A stretch of 64,000 bases of DNA from Methylobacterium sp. WSM2598 (GTDB taxonomy: Bacteria; Pseudomonadota; Alphaproteobacteria; Rhizobiales; Beijerinckiaceae). This document shows positions 18,299 through 27,675 of the stretch, in pieces; the first letter of the stretch is position 1; every line of letters begins with the position of its first letter. Where the stretch lies: NCBI RefSeq assembly GCF_000379105.1, contig NZ_KB900609.1, positions 1,637,985-1,701,984 on the forward strand, given 5' to 3'. A program made the position numbers and the translations under genes. The notes below the pieces were generated by a model. It was not told the origin of the DNA. It did no database searches and saw only the letters and a program-made list of their open reading frames with translations.

Positions 18299-19198
18299 GT
18301 GAGGCATCGGGATTTCGATGACGCGGCCCTCACGCGGGCCGGCCGGGCCCTGGCCCGGGATCTCGGTCCCGCCGAGCCCGTCCTGCCGCGCCCGCTGCCG
18401 CGGGCGGCGGGCGGCGGGGGCTGGCGCCTGCTGCGGCGCTGCGTCGGCGCGGCCGCCGTGATCGCGCTCCTGAGCATCCTGGCGGGCGAGCGGCGGCAGG
18501 CGGAGGCCGAGGCGCAGGCCGCCGCGGTCGCGGCCGCGCCCCCCTGGGAGGGCGTGGCGGCGGACCGCTACGCCCTGGAGGGCGACGAGGAGGTGCGCGC
18601 CACCGCCCGCCGCCGGCCGAGGCTCGGCCTGCGCGAGGACAGCCTCGTCGCCGGCGCGTTCGGCAGCATCGAGCAGCCCTTCCTGCGCCTGACCCTGGCC
18701 GAGTCCCCCGACCCGGAGGCGAGCCTGTTCGTGACCCTCGCCCGCCGCGCCGCGGAGCATGACGGGCTCGCCGTCCTGCGCGCGGGCGACCGCGGCGCGA
18801 TCGAGAGCCGCTTCGGGCCGGTCGAGACCGTCGAGGCGACGCTCTCGGGGCCGGAAGGGCGCCGCGCCTGCACGGCCTTCCGCCTCCTCGACACGGGAAT
18901 GCGCCTCGACGGCTGGCTCTGCGCGCCGCTGGGCCTGCCGCCCGAGCCCGCGGCGGTCGGCTGCGCCATCGACCGCCTGACCGCGCGCCCCAGCGTCCTG
19001 CTGCCCGCCGGGATCGTCGATCTGCTGACGCGGCCGGCCCGGCCGGTCTGCGCGCCGCCCCCGCCGCTCGCCGCCGCGCTGGCGCCCCGAAAGGGGCGCG
19101 ACCGGAAGAATGCGGCGAAAGTGCGACAATCGGCCCAAGCGTTGCAGGAGCCCGGAACCACGGCCGCGCTCGGACGTCATCCTGAGGCAAGCCGCTGA
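18299..19198 (+). CDS. Hypothetical single-pass membrane protein
   Basis: I do not recognise the family. The 299-residue frame starts with GTG at 18299. A positively charged N-terminus with Pro-rich sequence is followed by one transmembrane helix at about residues 48-64 (VGAAAVIALLSILAG). A soluble domain of about 230 residues follows, probably periplasmic. It contains three cysteines spaced so that disulfides are possible (RRACTAF, GWLCAPL, VGCAIDRL). The last 40 residues are basic and low in complexity. Codon use matches its neighbours. It may form a unit with the secreted-protein gene 53 bases downstream. Confidence 0.7.
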   Translation: MRHRDFDDAALTRAGRALARDLGPAEPVLPRPLPRAAGGGGWRLLRRCVGAAAVIALLSILAGERRQAEAEAQAAAVAAAPPWEGVAADRYALEGDEEVRATARRRPRLGLREDSLVAGAFGSIEQPFLRLTLAESPDPEASLFVTLARRAAEHDGLAVLRAGDRGAIESRFGPVETVEATLSGPEGRRACTAFRLLDTGMRLDGWLCAPLGLPPEPAAVGCAIDRLTARPSVLLPAGIVDLLTRPARPVCAPPPPLAAALAPRKGRDRKNAAKVRQSAQALQEPGTTAALGRHPEASR

Positions 19199-19251
19199 CC
19201 TTTCCTTATGACCTCGCCGCCTAGGGTGCGGCGCGACAACGAGGTTCCGCC

Positions 19252-19656
19252 ATGCGCACGTCCAGACTGGCCCTGATCGGCCTTCTCTCCCTCGCGGCGC
19301 TCGGCGCCGAGACCGCCGCCTCCCAGGCCCAGGATTCCTACGTCATCCGCAGCACCCGCGGCGGCCAGGGCCTCGCCATCCGGGTGCGCCCGCGCAGCTG
19401 GCTCGATGCCGGCAACGTCGTGGAGGCGAATTCCGGCGCCGTCTCCAACCCGGCGACGAACCCGCACTTCATCACCGCCTCGTACCTCGCCTCGCCGCCC
19501 TACATCGCCAACCGCGAGCGCTTCGGCGGCTTCGGCGTGCTGCCCGACCCGATCACCAACGGGCCGTTCATCGGCGCCCGCCGCGCCGCCGTCACGGTCG
19601 ACCTCTCGGGCCTCGACTACCTCGACCCGACCTCGCCGCGGGCGCGCGGCTACTGA
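19252..19656 (+). CDS. Hypothetical small secreted protein
   Basis: A 134-residue protein with a clear signal peptide: MRTSRLALIGLLSLAALGAE, with probable cleavage after a SQA site near residue 25. The mature part is rich in Asn, Pro and Gly and contains YVIRSTRGGQGLAIRVRPRS. I know of no assigned function. It follows the membrane protein gene on the same strand. Location in the periplasm or outer envelope is inferred from the signal peptide only. Confidence 0.7.
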   Translation: MRTSRLALIGLLSLAALGAETAASQAQDSYVIRSTRGGQGLAIRVRPRSWLDAGNVVEANSGAVSNPATNPHFITASYLASPPYIANRERFGGFGVLPDPITNGPFIGARRAAVTVDLSGLDYLDPTSPRARGY

Positions 19657-20053
19657 ATCCGCGCAACATTCGTGATCCGAGCAGCTTGCGCCGACGCGGT
19701 CGCCGCTTCGGCGGCGAACCGAAGCACCGCGTCAGCGAAACATGATGCGGAGACAAGGGCCTGAGCAGAATCGCCCGACGCCGTTCTGCCCAGGGCCGCC
19801 CCCGGGACGCTCGCGGCGCGGGCGCCCGGATCCCGGATGACCCGCCGCGGGCCCGGCCGAGGCCGTGCCTCGCGGGATCCGGCCGGGGGCGGTCGCCATT
19901 CGGGCCAAGCCGCTGACGTGCCGTTCTTTTCTCCGGCGAACCGGCGCCGCCCGCGCGGGACGCTGCGCGGCATCGCCCTATTCTCATTCCGGCCGCGACC
20001 GCGTACATGACGGGGCTGTCGCCCCATTCCCCCTATCCGCGAAGGCCGGTTCG
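19657..20053. repeat. Intergenic region with dispersed repeat family B, copy 2
   Basis: This roughly 400-base gap before miaB contains the second copy of repeat family B at 19711-19774, including GCGGCGAACCGAAG, CACCGCGTCAGCGAAACAT and a CTGAGCAGAAT end. It is in the same orientation as the copy at 14999-15062. No gene is supported; open frames running into miaB from here do not resemble the MiaB N-terminus. Confidence 0.65.
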
Positions 20054-21397
20054 TTGAAGAAAGCGTTCGTCAAATCCTACGGCTGCCAGATGAACGTCTA
20101 CGACGCGGCCCGGATGGTCGACCTCCTCGGCCGCGAGGGCTTCGCCGAGACGGAGGCGATGGAGGAGGCGGACGTCGTCATCCTCAACACCTGCCACATC
20201 CGCGAGAAGGCGGCCGAGAAGGTCTATTCCGAACTCGGCCGGGTGCGGGACCTGAAGGGCGAGCGGGCCGGGGCGGGGCGCGAGACCACGATCGTGGTGG
20301 CGGGCTGCGTGGCGCAGGCGGAGGGCCGCGAGATCATCCACCGGGCCCCCGCCGTCGACGTGGTGGTGGGACCCCAGAGCTACCACCGGCTGCCGGAGCT
20401 CCTGGCCCGCGCCCGGGACGGCAAGGTCGTCGACACCGAGTTCCCCCTCGACGACAAGTTCGACCACCTGCCCCCGCGCCGCGTCGCCGGTCCCTCCGCC
20501 TTCCTCACCGTGCAGGAGGGCTGCGACAAGTTCTGCGCCTTCTGCGTCGTGCCCTACACGCGGGGGGCGGAGGTGTCGCGGCCCGTGGCGAAGATCCTCG
20601 CCGAGGCCGAGCGGCTGGCCGCGGGCGGCGCGCGGGAACTCACCCTGATCGGCCAGAACGTGAACGCCTTCCACGGCGAGGGGCCGGACGGGCGCCCGTG
20701 GTCCCTCGGGCGCCTGATGCGCCGCCTCGCGGAGGTGCCGGGCATCGCGCGGCTGCGCTACACGACCAGCCACCCGCGGGACATGGACGACGACCTGATC
20801 GCGGCCCACCGGGACTGCCCGGCGGTGATGCCCTACCTGCACCTTCCGGTGCAGTCGGGCTCCGACCGCATTCTGGCGGCCATGAACCGCCGGCACGACG
20901 CGGACACCTACCGGCGGCTGATCGACCGGATCCGGGCGGCGCGGCCGGACATCGCCCTCACCTCCGACTTCATCGTCGGCTTCCCGGGCGAGACCGACGC
21001 GGACCACGCCGAGACGATGCGGCTCGTGGCGGAGATCGGCTTCTCGGGCGCCTTCTCGTTCAAGTACAGCCCGCGCCCGGGCACGCCCGCGGCGGAGAGC
21101 GCCGACGCGGTGCCGGAGGCGGTCAAGCGCGAGCGCCTCGCCGCGTTGCAGGCGCTGATCGACGGGCAGGCCCGGGCCTTCAACCTCGCCAGCCTCGGCC
21201 GCACGGTCGAGGTGCTGATCGAGAAGCCCGGCCGGCATCCGGGCCAGGTCGCCGGCAAGTCGCCCTACCTCCAGGCGGTGCAGATCGAGGCGGAGCCGGC
21301 GGTGATCGGGACGATCCTGCCGGTGCGCCTCACCCGCGCCGGATCGAACAGCCTGTTCGGGGAACGGGCCGAGGCGGCCCCGGCCGCCGCAGCATAG
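20054..21397 (+). CDS. miaB: tRNA-2-methylthio-N6-dimethylallyladenosine synthase MiaB
   Basis: MiaB is a radical-SAM methylthiotransferase that modifies A37 in tRNAs reading UNN codons. The TTG at 20054, behind GAAGG, gives 447 residues and places the family start ([13 protein letters not shown]) correctly. The N-terminal cluster cysteines are Cys11, Cys47 (NTCHIR) and Cys85 (AGCVAQ). The radical-SAM triad is Cys157, Cys161 and Cys164 in [22 protein letters not shown] domain ends the protein. It heads a run of closely spaced genes (miaB, phoH, ybeY, corC-like, lnt), the common alphaproteobacterial order. Confidence 0.96.
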
Positions 21398-21406
21398 GGG
21401 ACGCAT

Positions 21407-22504
21407 GTGCGACCGGGCGACAACGCGGGACGCGGCGGACGGGGGCGCGAGGGGCCGGGCAGGCCGGTCGCTGGCCTGAGCGAGGCCGCCGAGATCGCGC
21501 TCACCTTCGACGACAACCGCCTCGCCAGCCTGGTCTTCGGCCAGTACGACCAGAACGTGGCGCATCTGGAGCGGCGGCTCGGCGTGACCGCGACCGCGCT
21601 CGGCAACCACGTGGTGGTCAAGGGCACGCCGGAAGCCGCCGAGCGGGCCCGGATCGTGCTGGAGACCCTCTATGCCCGGGTGCGCGACGGCGGCGGGCTG
21701 CCGCTGACCCTCGGCGACGTCGACGGCGTCATCCAGGAGGCCTCCCTGCAGGGCAGCCTGTTTCCGGCGAGCGAGGCCCCGTCGAACGGCGAGCGCGCGC
21801 AGTTCGACCAGATCGCCACCCGCCGCCGCGGGGCCGTGCGGGCCCGCAACGCCGCGCAGGACGCCTACATCAAGGCCCTGCGCGCCAACGAACTCGTCTT
21901 CGCCGAGGGGCCGGCCGGCACCGGCAAGACCTGGCTGGCGGTCGGCCACGCGGTCTCGCTCCTGGAGCAGGGCCACGCGGAGCGGCTGATCCTGTCGCGC
22001 CCGGCCGTCGAGGCGGGCGAGCGCCTCGGCTTCCTGCCCGGCGACATGCGCGAGAAGGTCGATCCCTATCTCCGCCCGATCTACGACGCGCTCTACGACT
22101 TCATGGAGGCGCGCCACGTCGACCGGGGCCTGCAGACCGGCATGATCGAGATCGCGCCGCTCGCCTTCATGCGCGGGCGCACCCTCACCAATGCGGTGGT
22201 GCTGCTGGACGAGGCGCAGAACACCACCTCCATGCAGATGAAGATGTTCCTGACCCGCCTGGGCGAGAACTCGCGGATGATCGTGACGGGCGATCCGAGC
22301 CAGATCGACCTTCCGCCCGGCCAGAAATCCGGCCTCGTCGAGGCGGTCCGCATCCTGGAGGGCGTGGAGGGGATCGGGCGCGTCACCTTCAAGGACGCGG
22401 ACGTGGTCCGGCACGACCTGGTGCGGCGGATCGTCAGCGCCTACGAGGCGGATACGAGCCGCGCCGGGGCCGAGGACCGTCCCGCCCCGCGCCGCGGGGC
22501 CTGA
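21407..22504 (+). CDS. phoH: PhoH family ATPase
   Basis: A PhoH-like P-loop ATPase of 365 residues, often linked genetically to ybeY and thought to act in RNA metabolism. Walker A is EGPAGTGKTWLA (about residues 167-178) and Walker B is VVLLDEAQN. Further conserved parts are LSRPAVEAGERLGFLPGDM and VTGDPSQIDLP. The GTG at 21407 lies nine bases after the miaB stop; an ATG at 21405 is in another frame. The ybeY start follows the stop by three bases, so translational coupling is likely. Confidence 0.94.
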   Translation: MRPGDNAGRGGRGREGPGRPVAGLSEAAEIALTFDDNRLASLVFGQYDQNVAHLERRLGVTATALGNHVVVKGTPEAAERARIVLETLYARVRDGGGLPLTLGDVDGVIQEASLQGSLFPASEAPSNGERAQFDQIATRRRGAVRARNAAQDAYIKALRANELVFAEGPAGTGKTWLAVGHAVSLLEQGHAERLILSRPAVEAGERLGFLPGDMREKVDPYLRPIYDALYDFMEARHVDRGLQTGMIEIAPLAFMRGRTLTNAVVLLDEAQNTTSMQMKMFLTRLGENSRMIVTGDPSQIDLPPGQKSGLVEAVRILEGVEGIGRVTFKDADVVRHDLVRRIVSAYEADTSRAGAEDRPAPRRGA

Positions 22505-22507
22505 GCC

Positions 22508-22987
22508 GTGGAGAACGAGATCGACGTCGTCCTGGAGGACGAGCGCTGGGAGGCGGCCATCCCGGATCTCGGCCCCTTCGTGCGCCGCGCCGTCGAGGCG
22601 GCCCTGGCGATCCTGCCGCCCGCGGAGGCGGTCGAGGTGAGCGTCCTGCTCACCGACGACGAGGCGGTGCAGGAGCTCAACCGCACATGGCGCGGCAAGG
22701 ACAAGCCGACGAACGTGCTCTCCTTCCCGGCCGGCCACGCCCATGGCGGGGCGCCGCGGCCCCTCGGCGACGTGGTTCTTGCGTATGACACGATGCTGCG
22801 CGAGAGTGGGGAGCAGTCGAAGCCTCTCGGCCACCATCTCGCGCATCTGCTGGTTCATGGCACGCTCCATCTCCTGGGCCAGGATCATGAGACCGGCGAG
22901 GCCGAGGCCGAGGCGATGGAGGCTCTGGAGGCCGCGGCCCTGGCGCGGCTCGGCGTTCCGGATCCCTACGGCGAGCCCGCGGAATGA
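22508..22987 (+). CDS. ybeY: Endoribonuclease YbeY (rRNA maturation factor)
   Basis: YbeY is a zinc-dependent endoribonuclease needed for 16S rRNA 3'-end maturation and ribosome quality control. The defining zinc motif HGTLHLLGQDH (His117, His121, His127) is intact, as is NRTWRGKDKPTNVLSFP. The protein is 159 residues, normal for the family. The GTG start lies three bases after phoH. Confidence 0.96.
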   Translation: MENEIDVVLEDERWEAAIPDLGPFVRRAVEAALAILPPAEAVEVSVLLTDDEAVQELNRTWRGKDKPTNVLSFPAGHAHGGAPRPLGDVVLAYDTMLRESGEQSKPLGHHLAHLLVHGTLHLLGQDHETGEAEAEAMEALEAAALARLGVPDPYGEPAE

Positions 22988-23020
22988 GCCGCGGATCCTG
23001 CAATTCCAGACCAGAGAGAC

Positions 23021-24178
23021 ATGAGCAACGATCGAAGTCGTGGCGCCGCCGCGACCGCCCAGCCCGCCCCGGACGAGGACAGTCCGGCCCGTGAGCCGTG
23101 GTATGACCGTCTCCTCACCATCTTCCACCTGAAGCCGCGGGAGGCTCCGCGCGACGAGATCACCGACGCGCTGGCGGAGGCGCAGTCGGGCGATCACGCC
23201 TTCTCGCCCGTCGAGCGGGCGATGCTGAAGAACGTGCTGAGCCTGCACCGGGTGCGGGTCGACGACGTGATGGTGCCGCGGGCCGACATCGTCGCCGTGC
23301 CGGCGGAGATCTCCCTCGGCGAACTCCTGAAGGTGTTCCGGACGGCGGGCCATTCGCGCCTGCCGGTCTACGGCGACACCCTGGACGATCCCCGCGGCAT
23401 GGTCCACATCCGCGACTTCGTCGACCACCTCGCCACCCGCGCCGAGGCCGGCGCGGCCCACGGCGCCAAATCCCCGGCCAACTCCCCGGCCAACTCTCCG
23501 GCCAAGCCCGCGGCCGAGCCGCCGCCGGTGATCCAGGGGGACGGGCGGGCGCGCCGGCCGCACCTCGCCCGGACGCCCGACCTGTGCGAGGTCGATCTCG
23601 ACCTCTCCCTCGCCGCCACGCGGATCCTGCGGCCCGTGCTCTACGTGCCGCCCTCGATGCCGGCGATCGACCTCCTGGTGCGGATGCAGGCCAGCCGGAC
23701 CCACATGGCCCTCGTCATCGACGAGTATGGCGGGACCGACGGGCTGATCTCGATCGAGGACCTGATCGAGGTCGTGGTCGGCGACATCGAGGACGAGCAC
23801 GACGTGGCCGAGGGGCACCGGGTGCTGCGGGTCGACGGCGAGGCCGAGATCTACGTGGCGGATGCGCGCGCGAGCCTCGACGACGTCGCGGAGGCGACCG
23901 GCTTCGACATCGCCGGGGCGGTGGGCGAACTCGCCGAGGAGGTCGACACGATCGGCGGCCTCGTCGTCACCATCACCGGGCGGGTGCCGTCCCGGGGCGA
24001 GGTCGTGGCGGTTCCGGGCGACTTCGAGGTCGAGGTGCTGGACGCCGATCCGCGCCGCATCAAGCGGCTTCGCCTCCACCACGGCCCGGCCAAGCTCGCC
24101 GCCCCGGAGGAGCCCCTGGCCCTGCCGGCACCCCGCACGCTCAACGGCAGCGGCGCCCCGGTCGACGCCGGGGCGTGA
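23021..24178 (+). CDS. Hemolysin/CorC-family CBS-domain protein
   Basis: A 385-residue cytoplasmic protein of the CorC/TlyC family, with two CBS domains and a C-terminal transporter-associated CorC_HlyC domain. Homologues are implicated in magnesium and cobalt homeostasis. The first CBS region contains [20 protein letters not shown], the second includes [20 protein letters not shown] and GDIEDEHD. Between the CBS halves lies a lineage-specific linker with a repeated SPAN/SPAK motif (about residues 149-165), encoded by near-identical tandem copies. No transmembrane DUF21 domain is present. It lies 33 bases after ybeY, in the usual position before lnt. Confidence 0.92.
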   Translation: MSNDRSRGAAATAQPAPDEDSPAREPWYDRLLTIFHLKPREAPRDEITDALAEAQSGDHAFSPVERAMLKNVLSLHRVRVDDVMVPRADIVAVPAEISLGELLKVFRTAGHSRLPVYGDTLDDPRGMVHIRDFVDHLATRAEAGAAHGAKSPANSPANSPAKPAAEPPPVIQGDGRARRPHLARTPDLCEVDLDLSLAATRILRPVLYVPPSMPAIDLLVRMQASRTHMALVIDEYGGTDGLISIEDLIEVVVGDIEDEHDVAEGHRVLRVDGEAEIYVADARASLDDVAEATGFDIAGAVGELAEEVDTIGGLVVTITGRVPSRGEVVAVPGDFEVEVLDADPRRIKRLRLHHGPAKLAAPEEPLALPAPRTLNGSGAPVDAGA

Positions 24179-24182
24179 GGGT

Positions 24183-24199
24183 GGGGGCCCTCGGCCCCC
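24183..24199 (+). terminator. GC-rich hairpin after the corC-like gene
   Basis: A seven-base stem GGGGGCC/GGCCCCC with a CTC loop begins four bases after the stop codon. There is no T-run, so termination is only suggested. The rest of the gap up to lnt is GC-rich and contains three CGGCGGCCT-like copies near 24350-24378, with no gene. Confidence 0.35.
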
Positions 24200-24471
24200 G
24201 CCCGTCCCCGCGGAGCGAATCCGGAGGCGCCCCCCGACCCGTCCGGGCACGTCCAGGCGCGCGGGAGAGGCCCCGGGCGCGCTCCCGCGATCGCCGGCCC
24301 GCGCGGGGGCGGTGGCGGCGCGCCCCGGGAGGGCCTCGCGCGCCCGCGGCGGCCTCGGCGGCCTCGGCGGCGCCACTGTTATCGTCCCTTCATCTTCCCG
24401 GGCCAGTGCGGCCGGGGCCTCACCGCCTCGCGCCGGACCAGCGGCCTCACTCGACCACGGCGAATCACCCC

Positions 24472-26133
24472 ATGCGGCCAGACGGAACGGATTTCGCGGC
24501 GCCCTCGCGGCTCGGAGCCCTCGCGGACCGCTTCGCCCTGGCGGGCGGCTGGCGCCGGCTCGCGCTGGCGTGGCTGGCGGGCGCCTGCGGCGCCCTGGCC
24601 ATGCCGCCCTTCGGGGTCCTGCCCGCCCTGGCGGTGGCGCTCGTCCCGGCGGTCTGGCTCCTCGACGGCGCCGCGACGGGGAGCGGCCGGCTGCACCGCG
24701 TCCTCGCCACGGCGGCCAGCGCCGGGGCGATCGGCTGGGCCTGGGGCTTCGGCTACTTCGTCGCCGGGCTGTGGTGGCTCGGCGCCGCCTTTCTGGTCGA
24801 TGCCGACGAGTTCGCCCTGCTCATGCCCCTCGGCGTGCTCGGCCTGCCCGCCCTGCTCGGGCTGTTCTTCGGGCTCGGCTTCGCCCTGGCGCGGCTCGTC
24901 TGGTCGCGGGGCGCCGGGCGGATCGCCGCCCTGGCGGCCGGCCTCGCCGCCTCCGAGTGGCTGCGCGGGCACCTGTTCACGGGCTTCCCCTGGAACACCC
25001 TCGGCATGGCGCTCGGCCAGAACCTCTGGCTGATGCAGGCGGCCTCCGTCGTCGGGCTCTACGGCCTGACCCTGCTCGCCGTCCTGATCGGGGCGGCGCC
25101 CGCCACGCTGGCCACCGGCGCGACCGCCCGGGCGCGCCGCTGGCCGACGCTGGCCGCCCTGGCGGGACTCGCGCTCCTCGCCGGGGCGGGCGCCCTGCGC
25201 GTCCCCGCCGGCAAGGTGCCGGAGGTGCCGGGCGTGCGGCTTCGCCTCGTCCAGCCCGACATCCCCCAGGACGCGCGCTTCAACCCGCGCAACCGCGAGG
25301 GCATTCTTCAGCGCTACCTCGGCCTCAGCGACAGCGCGACCGGCCCCGGATCGAGCGGGCTCGCCGACGTCACCCACCTGATCTGGCCCGAATCGGCCTT
25401 CCCGTTCCTGATCCAGCGCGAGCCCCGGGCGCTCGGCCAGATCACCGCCGCCCTGCCGCCGGGCAAGTACCTCGTCACCGGCGCCGCGCGCGCGGACGAG
25501 CCCCTGCCGGGGGAGCGCCTGCACTTCTACAACGGCATCCTGGTCATCGGCGCCGAGGGCTTCGTCGGCGTGCCCTACGACAAGCACCACCTCGTCCCGT
25601 TCGGGGAGTACCTGCCCGCCCCGGTCGACCGCATCCTGCGCGCGCTCGGCCTGCGGCAATTCGTGTCCGTGCCGGGCGGCTTCACCGCCGCCGAGGGCGC
25701 GAGGCGCCCGTTCTCGGTGCCGGGCCTGCCGGCCGCCGCGGCCTCGATCTGCTACGAGGTCATCTTCCCCGGCGCCGTCGTGCCCTCGGTGAGCCCGCGG
25801 GCCGGACTGATCCTCAACCTGACCAACGACGGCTGGTTCGGCGACACGCCCGGGCCGCGGCAGCATTTCGCCCAGGCCCGGCTGCGTGCCGTAGAGGAAG
25901 GTCTGCCGCTCGCGCGTGCTGCCAACACGGGCATCTCGGCCATGGTCGATCCTTACGGACGGGTGACTGGCATGCTCCCAGTCGGGGCGGAGGGCGTCCT
26001 CGATGTGAGGCTGCCGCACGACCTAGGGGAAAGTACGATCTACGCACGTTTTGGCGATTTGTTTTTCGTCGCATTGCTTCTAGGGTCGGTCCTGCTGGCC
26101 GCGGGCGCCCGAATCGGGAGCGCACGCCCGTAA
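24472..26133 (+). CDS. lnt: Apolipoprotein N-acyltransferase
   Basis: Lnt adds the third acyl chain to the N-terminal Cys of lipoproteins in the inner membrane. From the ATG at 24472 the protein has 553 residues. Several hydrophobic helices occupy about residues 20-245. A nitrilase-like periplasmic domain follows with the catalytic triad Glu307 (IWPESAFPF), Lys371 (YDKHHLVPFGEY) and Cys427 (ASICYEVIFP). An upstream open extension is a by-product of the GC-rich frame and has no family match. Its position after the corC-like gene is conserved in related bacteria. Confidence 0.95.
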   Translation: MRPDGTDFAAPSRLGALADRFALAGGWRRLALAWLAGACGALAMPPFGVLPALAVALVPAVWLLDGAATGSGRLHRVLATAASAGAIGWAWGFGYFVAGLWWLGAAFLVDADEFALLMPLGVLGLPALLGLFFGLGFALARLVWSRGAGRIAALAAGLAASEWLRGHLFTGFPWNTLGMALGQNLWLMQAASVVGLYGLTLLAVLIGAAPATLATGATARARRWPTLAALAGLALLAGAGALRVPAGKVPEVPGVRLRLVQPDIPQDARFNPRNREGILQRYLGLSDSATGPGSSGLADVTHLIWPESAFPFLIQREPRALGQITAALPPGKYLVTGAARADEPLPGERLHFYNGILVIGAEGFVGVPYDKHHLVPFGEYLPAPVDRILRALGLRQFVSVPGGFTAAEGARRPFSVPGLPAAAASICYEVIFPGAVVPSVSPRAGLILNLTNDGWFGDTPGPRQHFAQARLRAVEEGLPLARAANTGISAMVDPYGRVTGMLPVGAEGVLDVRLPHDLGESTIYARFGDLFFVALLLGSVLLAAGARIGSARP

Positions 26134-26161
26134 GGCCACCGTGCGGGGTGTGGAGCAGGAC

Positions 26162-26578
26162 TTGAAGAAAGCACCGGATCCGATCGATCGTCATGTTGGC
26201 CACCGGGTGCGGGTGCGGCGGCTTCTCATGGGGGTAAGTCAGGAGAAGCTGGGGGATGCGCTCGCCGTCACCTTCCAGCAGATCCAGAAGTACGAGAAGG
26301 GCGCCAACCGCATCAGTGCGAGCCGGCTGCAGCAGATCGCCGAAATGCTCGGCGTGCCCGTGGGATTTTTCTACGAGGGCGCGCCGCGCAGCGAGAACGG
26401 CCACGACGAGGAGCGCGGCGACGCGGCGCGCGCCCCGAGCGTCGACCTGTTCTGGACGAGTCAGGACCTCCAGCTCGTCCGCGCCTTCCAGCGCGTGAAC
26501 GATCCGCTCCTGCGCCGGCGAGTCGTCTCGCTGGTCGAGGCGATGGGCGGCGGCAAGGACGCGGTCGTCGAGGAGTGA
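26162..26578 (+). CDS. Xre-family helix-turn-helix transcriptional regulator
   Basis: A small DNA-binding regulator. The HTH_3 domain spans about residues 10-65 and contains MGVSQEKLGDALAVTFQQIQ and KYEKGANRISASRLQQIAE. The C-terminal half, about 60 residues, is acidic and then helical. The TTG at 26162 has GGAG at a good distance; in-frame GTG codons at 26141 and 26150 are alternatives that would add up to seven residues. It follows lnt closely, and this type of regulator is widespread in Rhizobiales. The targets are unknown. Its stop codon lies within a large palindrome. Confidence 0.88.
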   Translation: MKKAPDPIDRHVGHRVRVRRLLMGVSQEKLGDALAVTFQQIQKYEKGANRISASRLQQIAEMLGVPVGFFYEGAPRSENGHDEERGDAARAPSVDLFWTSQDLQLVRAFQRVNDPLLRRRVVSLVEAMGGGKDAVVEE

Positions 26579-26652
26579 TCCGCGGTCCGGACGATCACGT
26601 CCGGACAGCGGATCACGAGCCCGCGCCGCGCGTGAGCGAAGCCGACATCCGC
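26575..26652. repeat. Palindrome overlapping stop codon plus repeat family A copy
   Basis: An 18-base inverted repeat (arms 26575-26592 and 26599-26616, one mismatch, loop GATCAC) covers the TGA of the regulator gene. It is followed by a family A core at 26621-26652 in the opposite orientation to the other copies. The same GATCAC loop and TCCGGA arms recur at 40388-40415. It may also act as a terminator between the convergent genes. Confidence 0.65.
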
Positions 26653-26724
26653 ATGACGCCTCCGGCGACCGGTCCGGCAGGCGAATCGCCGGACCGTGCG
26701 GCCGGACCGGCCTCCCGGGGGTGC

Positions 26725-27660
26725 TCAGCCGCCTCCCGCCCGGCCCCGGTCCGCCGGCGCCTCGCGGGACGGGAGGCCGAGCAACGCGCGGGCCTCGTCC
26801 GGGGTCGCCGGAGCGCGATCGAGCAGGGCCAGGAGCGCCACCGCCTTCTCGACGAGGGCGGCGTTGCTCGGGGCCAGCCGGCCGCGCGAGAGGTAGAGAT
26901 TGTCCTCCAGCCCGACCCGCACGTGGCCGCCGGCCGTGGCGGCGAGCGCCAGGATCGGAAACTCCGCCCGCGAGATCCCGAAGGCCGACCAGATCGCGTC
27001 CGGCGGCAGCCGGTCGCGCATCTGCAGCAGCGTCTCCGGCGTCGCCGGCGCCCCCCAGGGGATCCCGAGGCAGATCTGGAACAGGGGCGGCCGGTCGAGG
27101 TAGCCCTCGGCGATCAGCTGCTTGGCGAGTTCGATCTGGCCGAGATCGAACACCTCGATCTCCGGCCGCGCGCCGGCGTCGCGGATGCGCGCCGCCATCT
27201 CGCGCAGGTGGCCCGGCGTGTTGAGGAAGGCGTGCTCGCCGAAATTCATCGTCGCCACGTCGAGAGTGCAGATCTCCGGGCGCAGCGCCGTCACGTGCCG
27301 GGTCCGGGCCTCCGGCGAGGCGAGGCTGGTGCCCGGGCCCGCCCGGGCCGGCTCCTCGTCGGGGCCTGGCACGAAGCGCCCGCCCGCTCCGGTCGTCAGG
27401 TTGAGGATCACCGCCTCGTCGCGCTCGCGGATGCGCTCGACGACCTCGCGGTAGAGGGCGAGGTCCATGCTCGGCTTGGCGGTGCCGGGGTCGCGCACGT
27501 GGATGTGGACCACGGCGGCCCCGGCCTCGGCCGCCTCCAGGGCCGAGCGCGCGATCTCCTGCGGGGAGACCGGCACGGCCGGGTTCCGGGACGGCGTGTC
27601 GAACGAGCCCGTGAGGGCGCAGGTGATGACGGTCTTGCCCGAGAGGGTGGTGGCGGACAT
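26725..27660 (-). CDS. Beta-keto acid cleavage enzyme (BKACE, DUF849)
   Basis: Enzymes of this family condense a beta-keto acid with acetyl-CoA and split it into acetoacetate and a new acyl-CoA; the founding member is 3-keto-5-aminohexanoate cleavage enzyme. The 311-residue protein has the TIM-barrel segments ITCALTGSF near the start, VVHIHVRDP (zinc-ligand His-x-His) and NLTTGAGG. Later come FGEHAF and GGHVRVGLEDN, the latter a typical C-terminal active-site segment. It is last in a minus-strand cluster after a cupin protein and an SDR, 15 bases downstream of the SDR. The specific keto acid cannot be read from sequence. Confidence 0.9.
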   Translation of the reverse strand: MSATTLSGKTVITCALTGSFDTPSRNPAVPVSPQEIARSALEAAEAGAAVVHIHVRDPGTAKPSMDLALYREVVERIRERDEAVILNLTTGAGGRFVPGPDEEPARAGPGTSLASPEARTRHVTALRPEICTLDVATMNFGEHAFLNTPGHLREMAARIRDAGARPEIEVFDLGQIELAKQLIAEGYLDRPPLFQICLGIPWGAPATPETLLQMRDRLPPDAIWSAFGISRAEFPILALAATAGGHVRVGLEDNLYLSRGRLAPSNAALVEKAVALLALLDRAPATPDEARALLGLPSREAPADRGRAGGG

Positions 27661-27675
27661 GCGTGCCTCCCCGCG

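Noticed and set aside
20033..24376. 1447-codon minus-strand open frame opposite miaB-phoH-ybeY-corC
   Set aside because: The plus-strand genes are unmistakable and the antisense product has only GC-driven composition (Arg, Gly, His, Asp runs).
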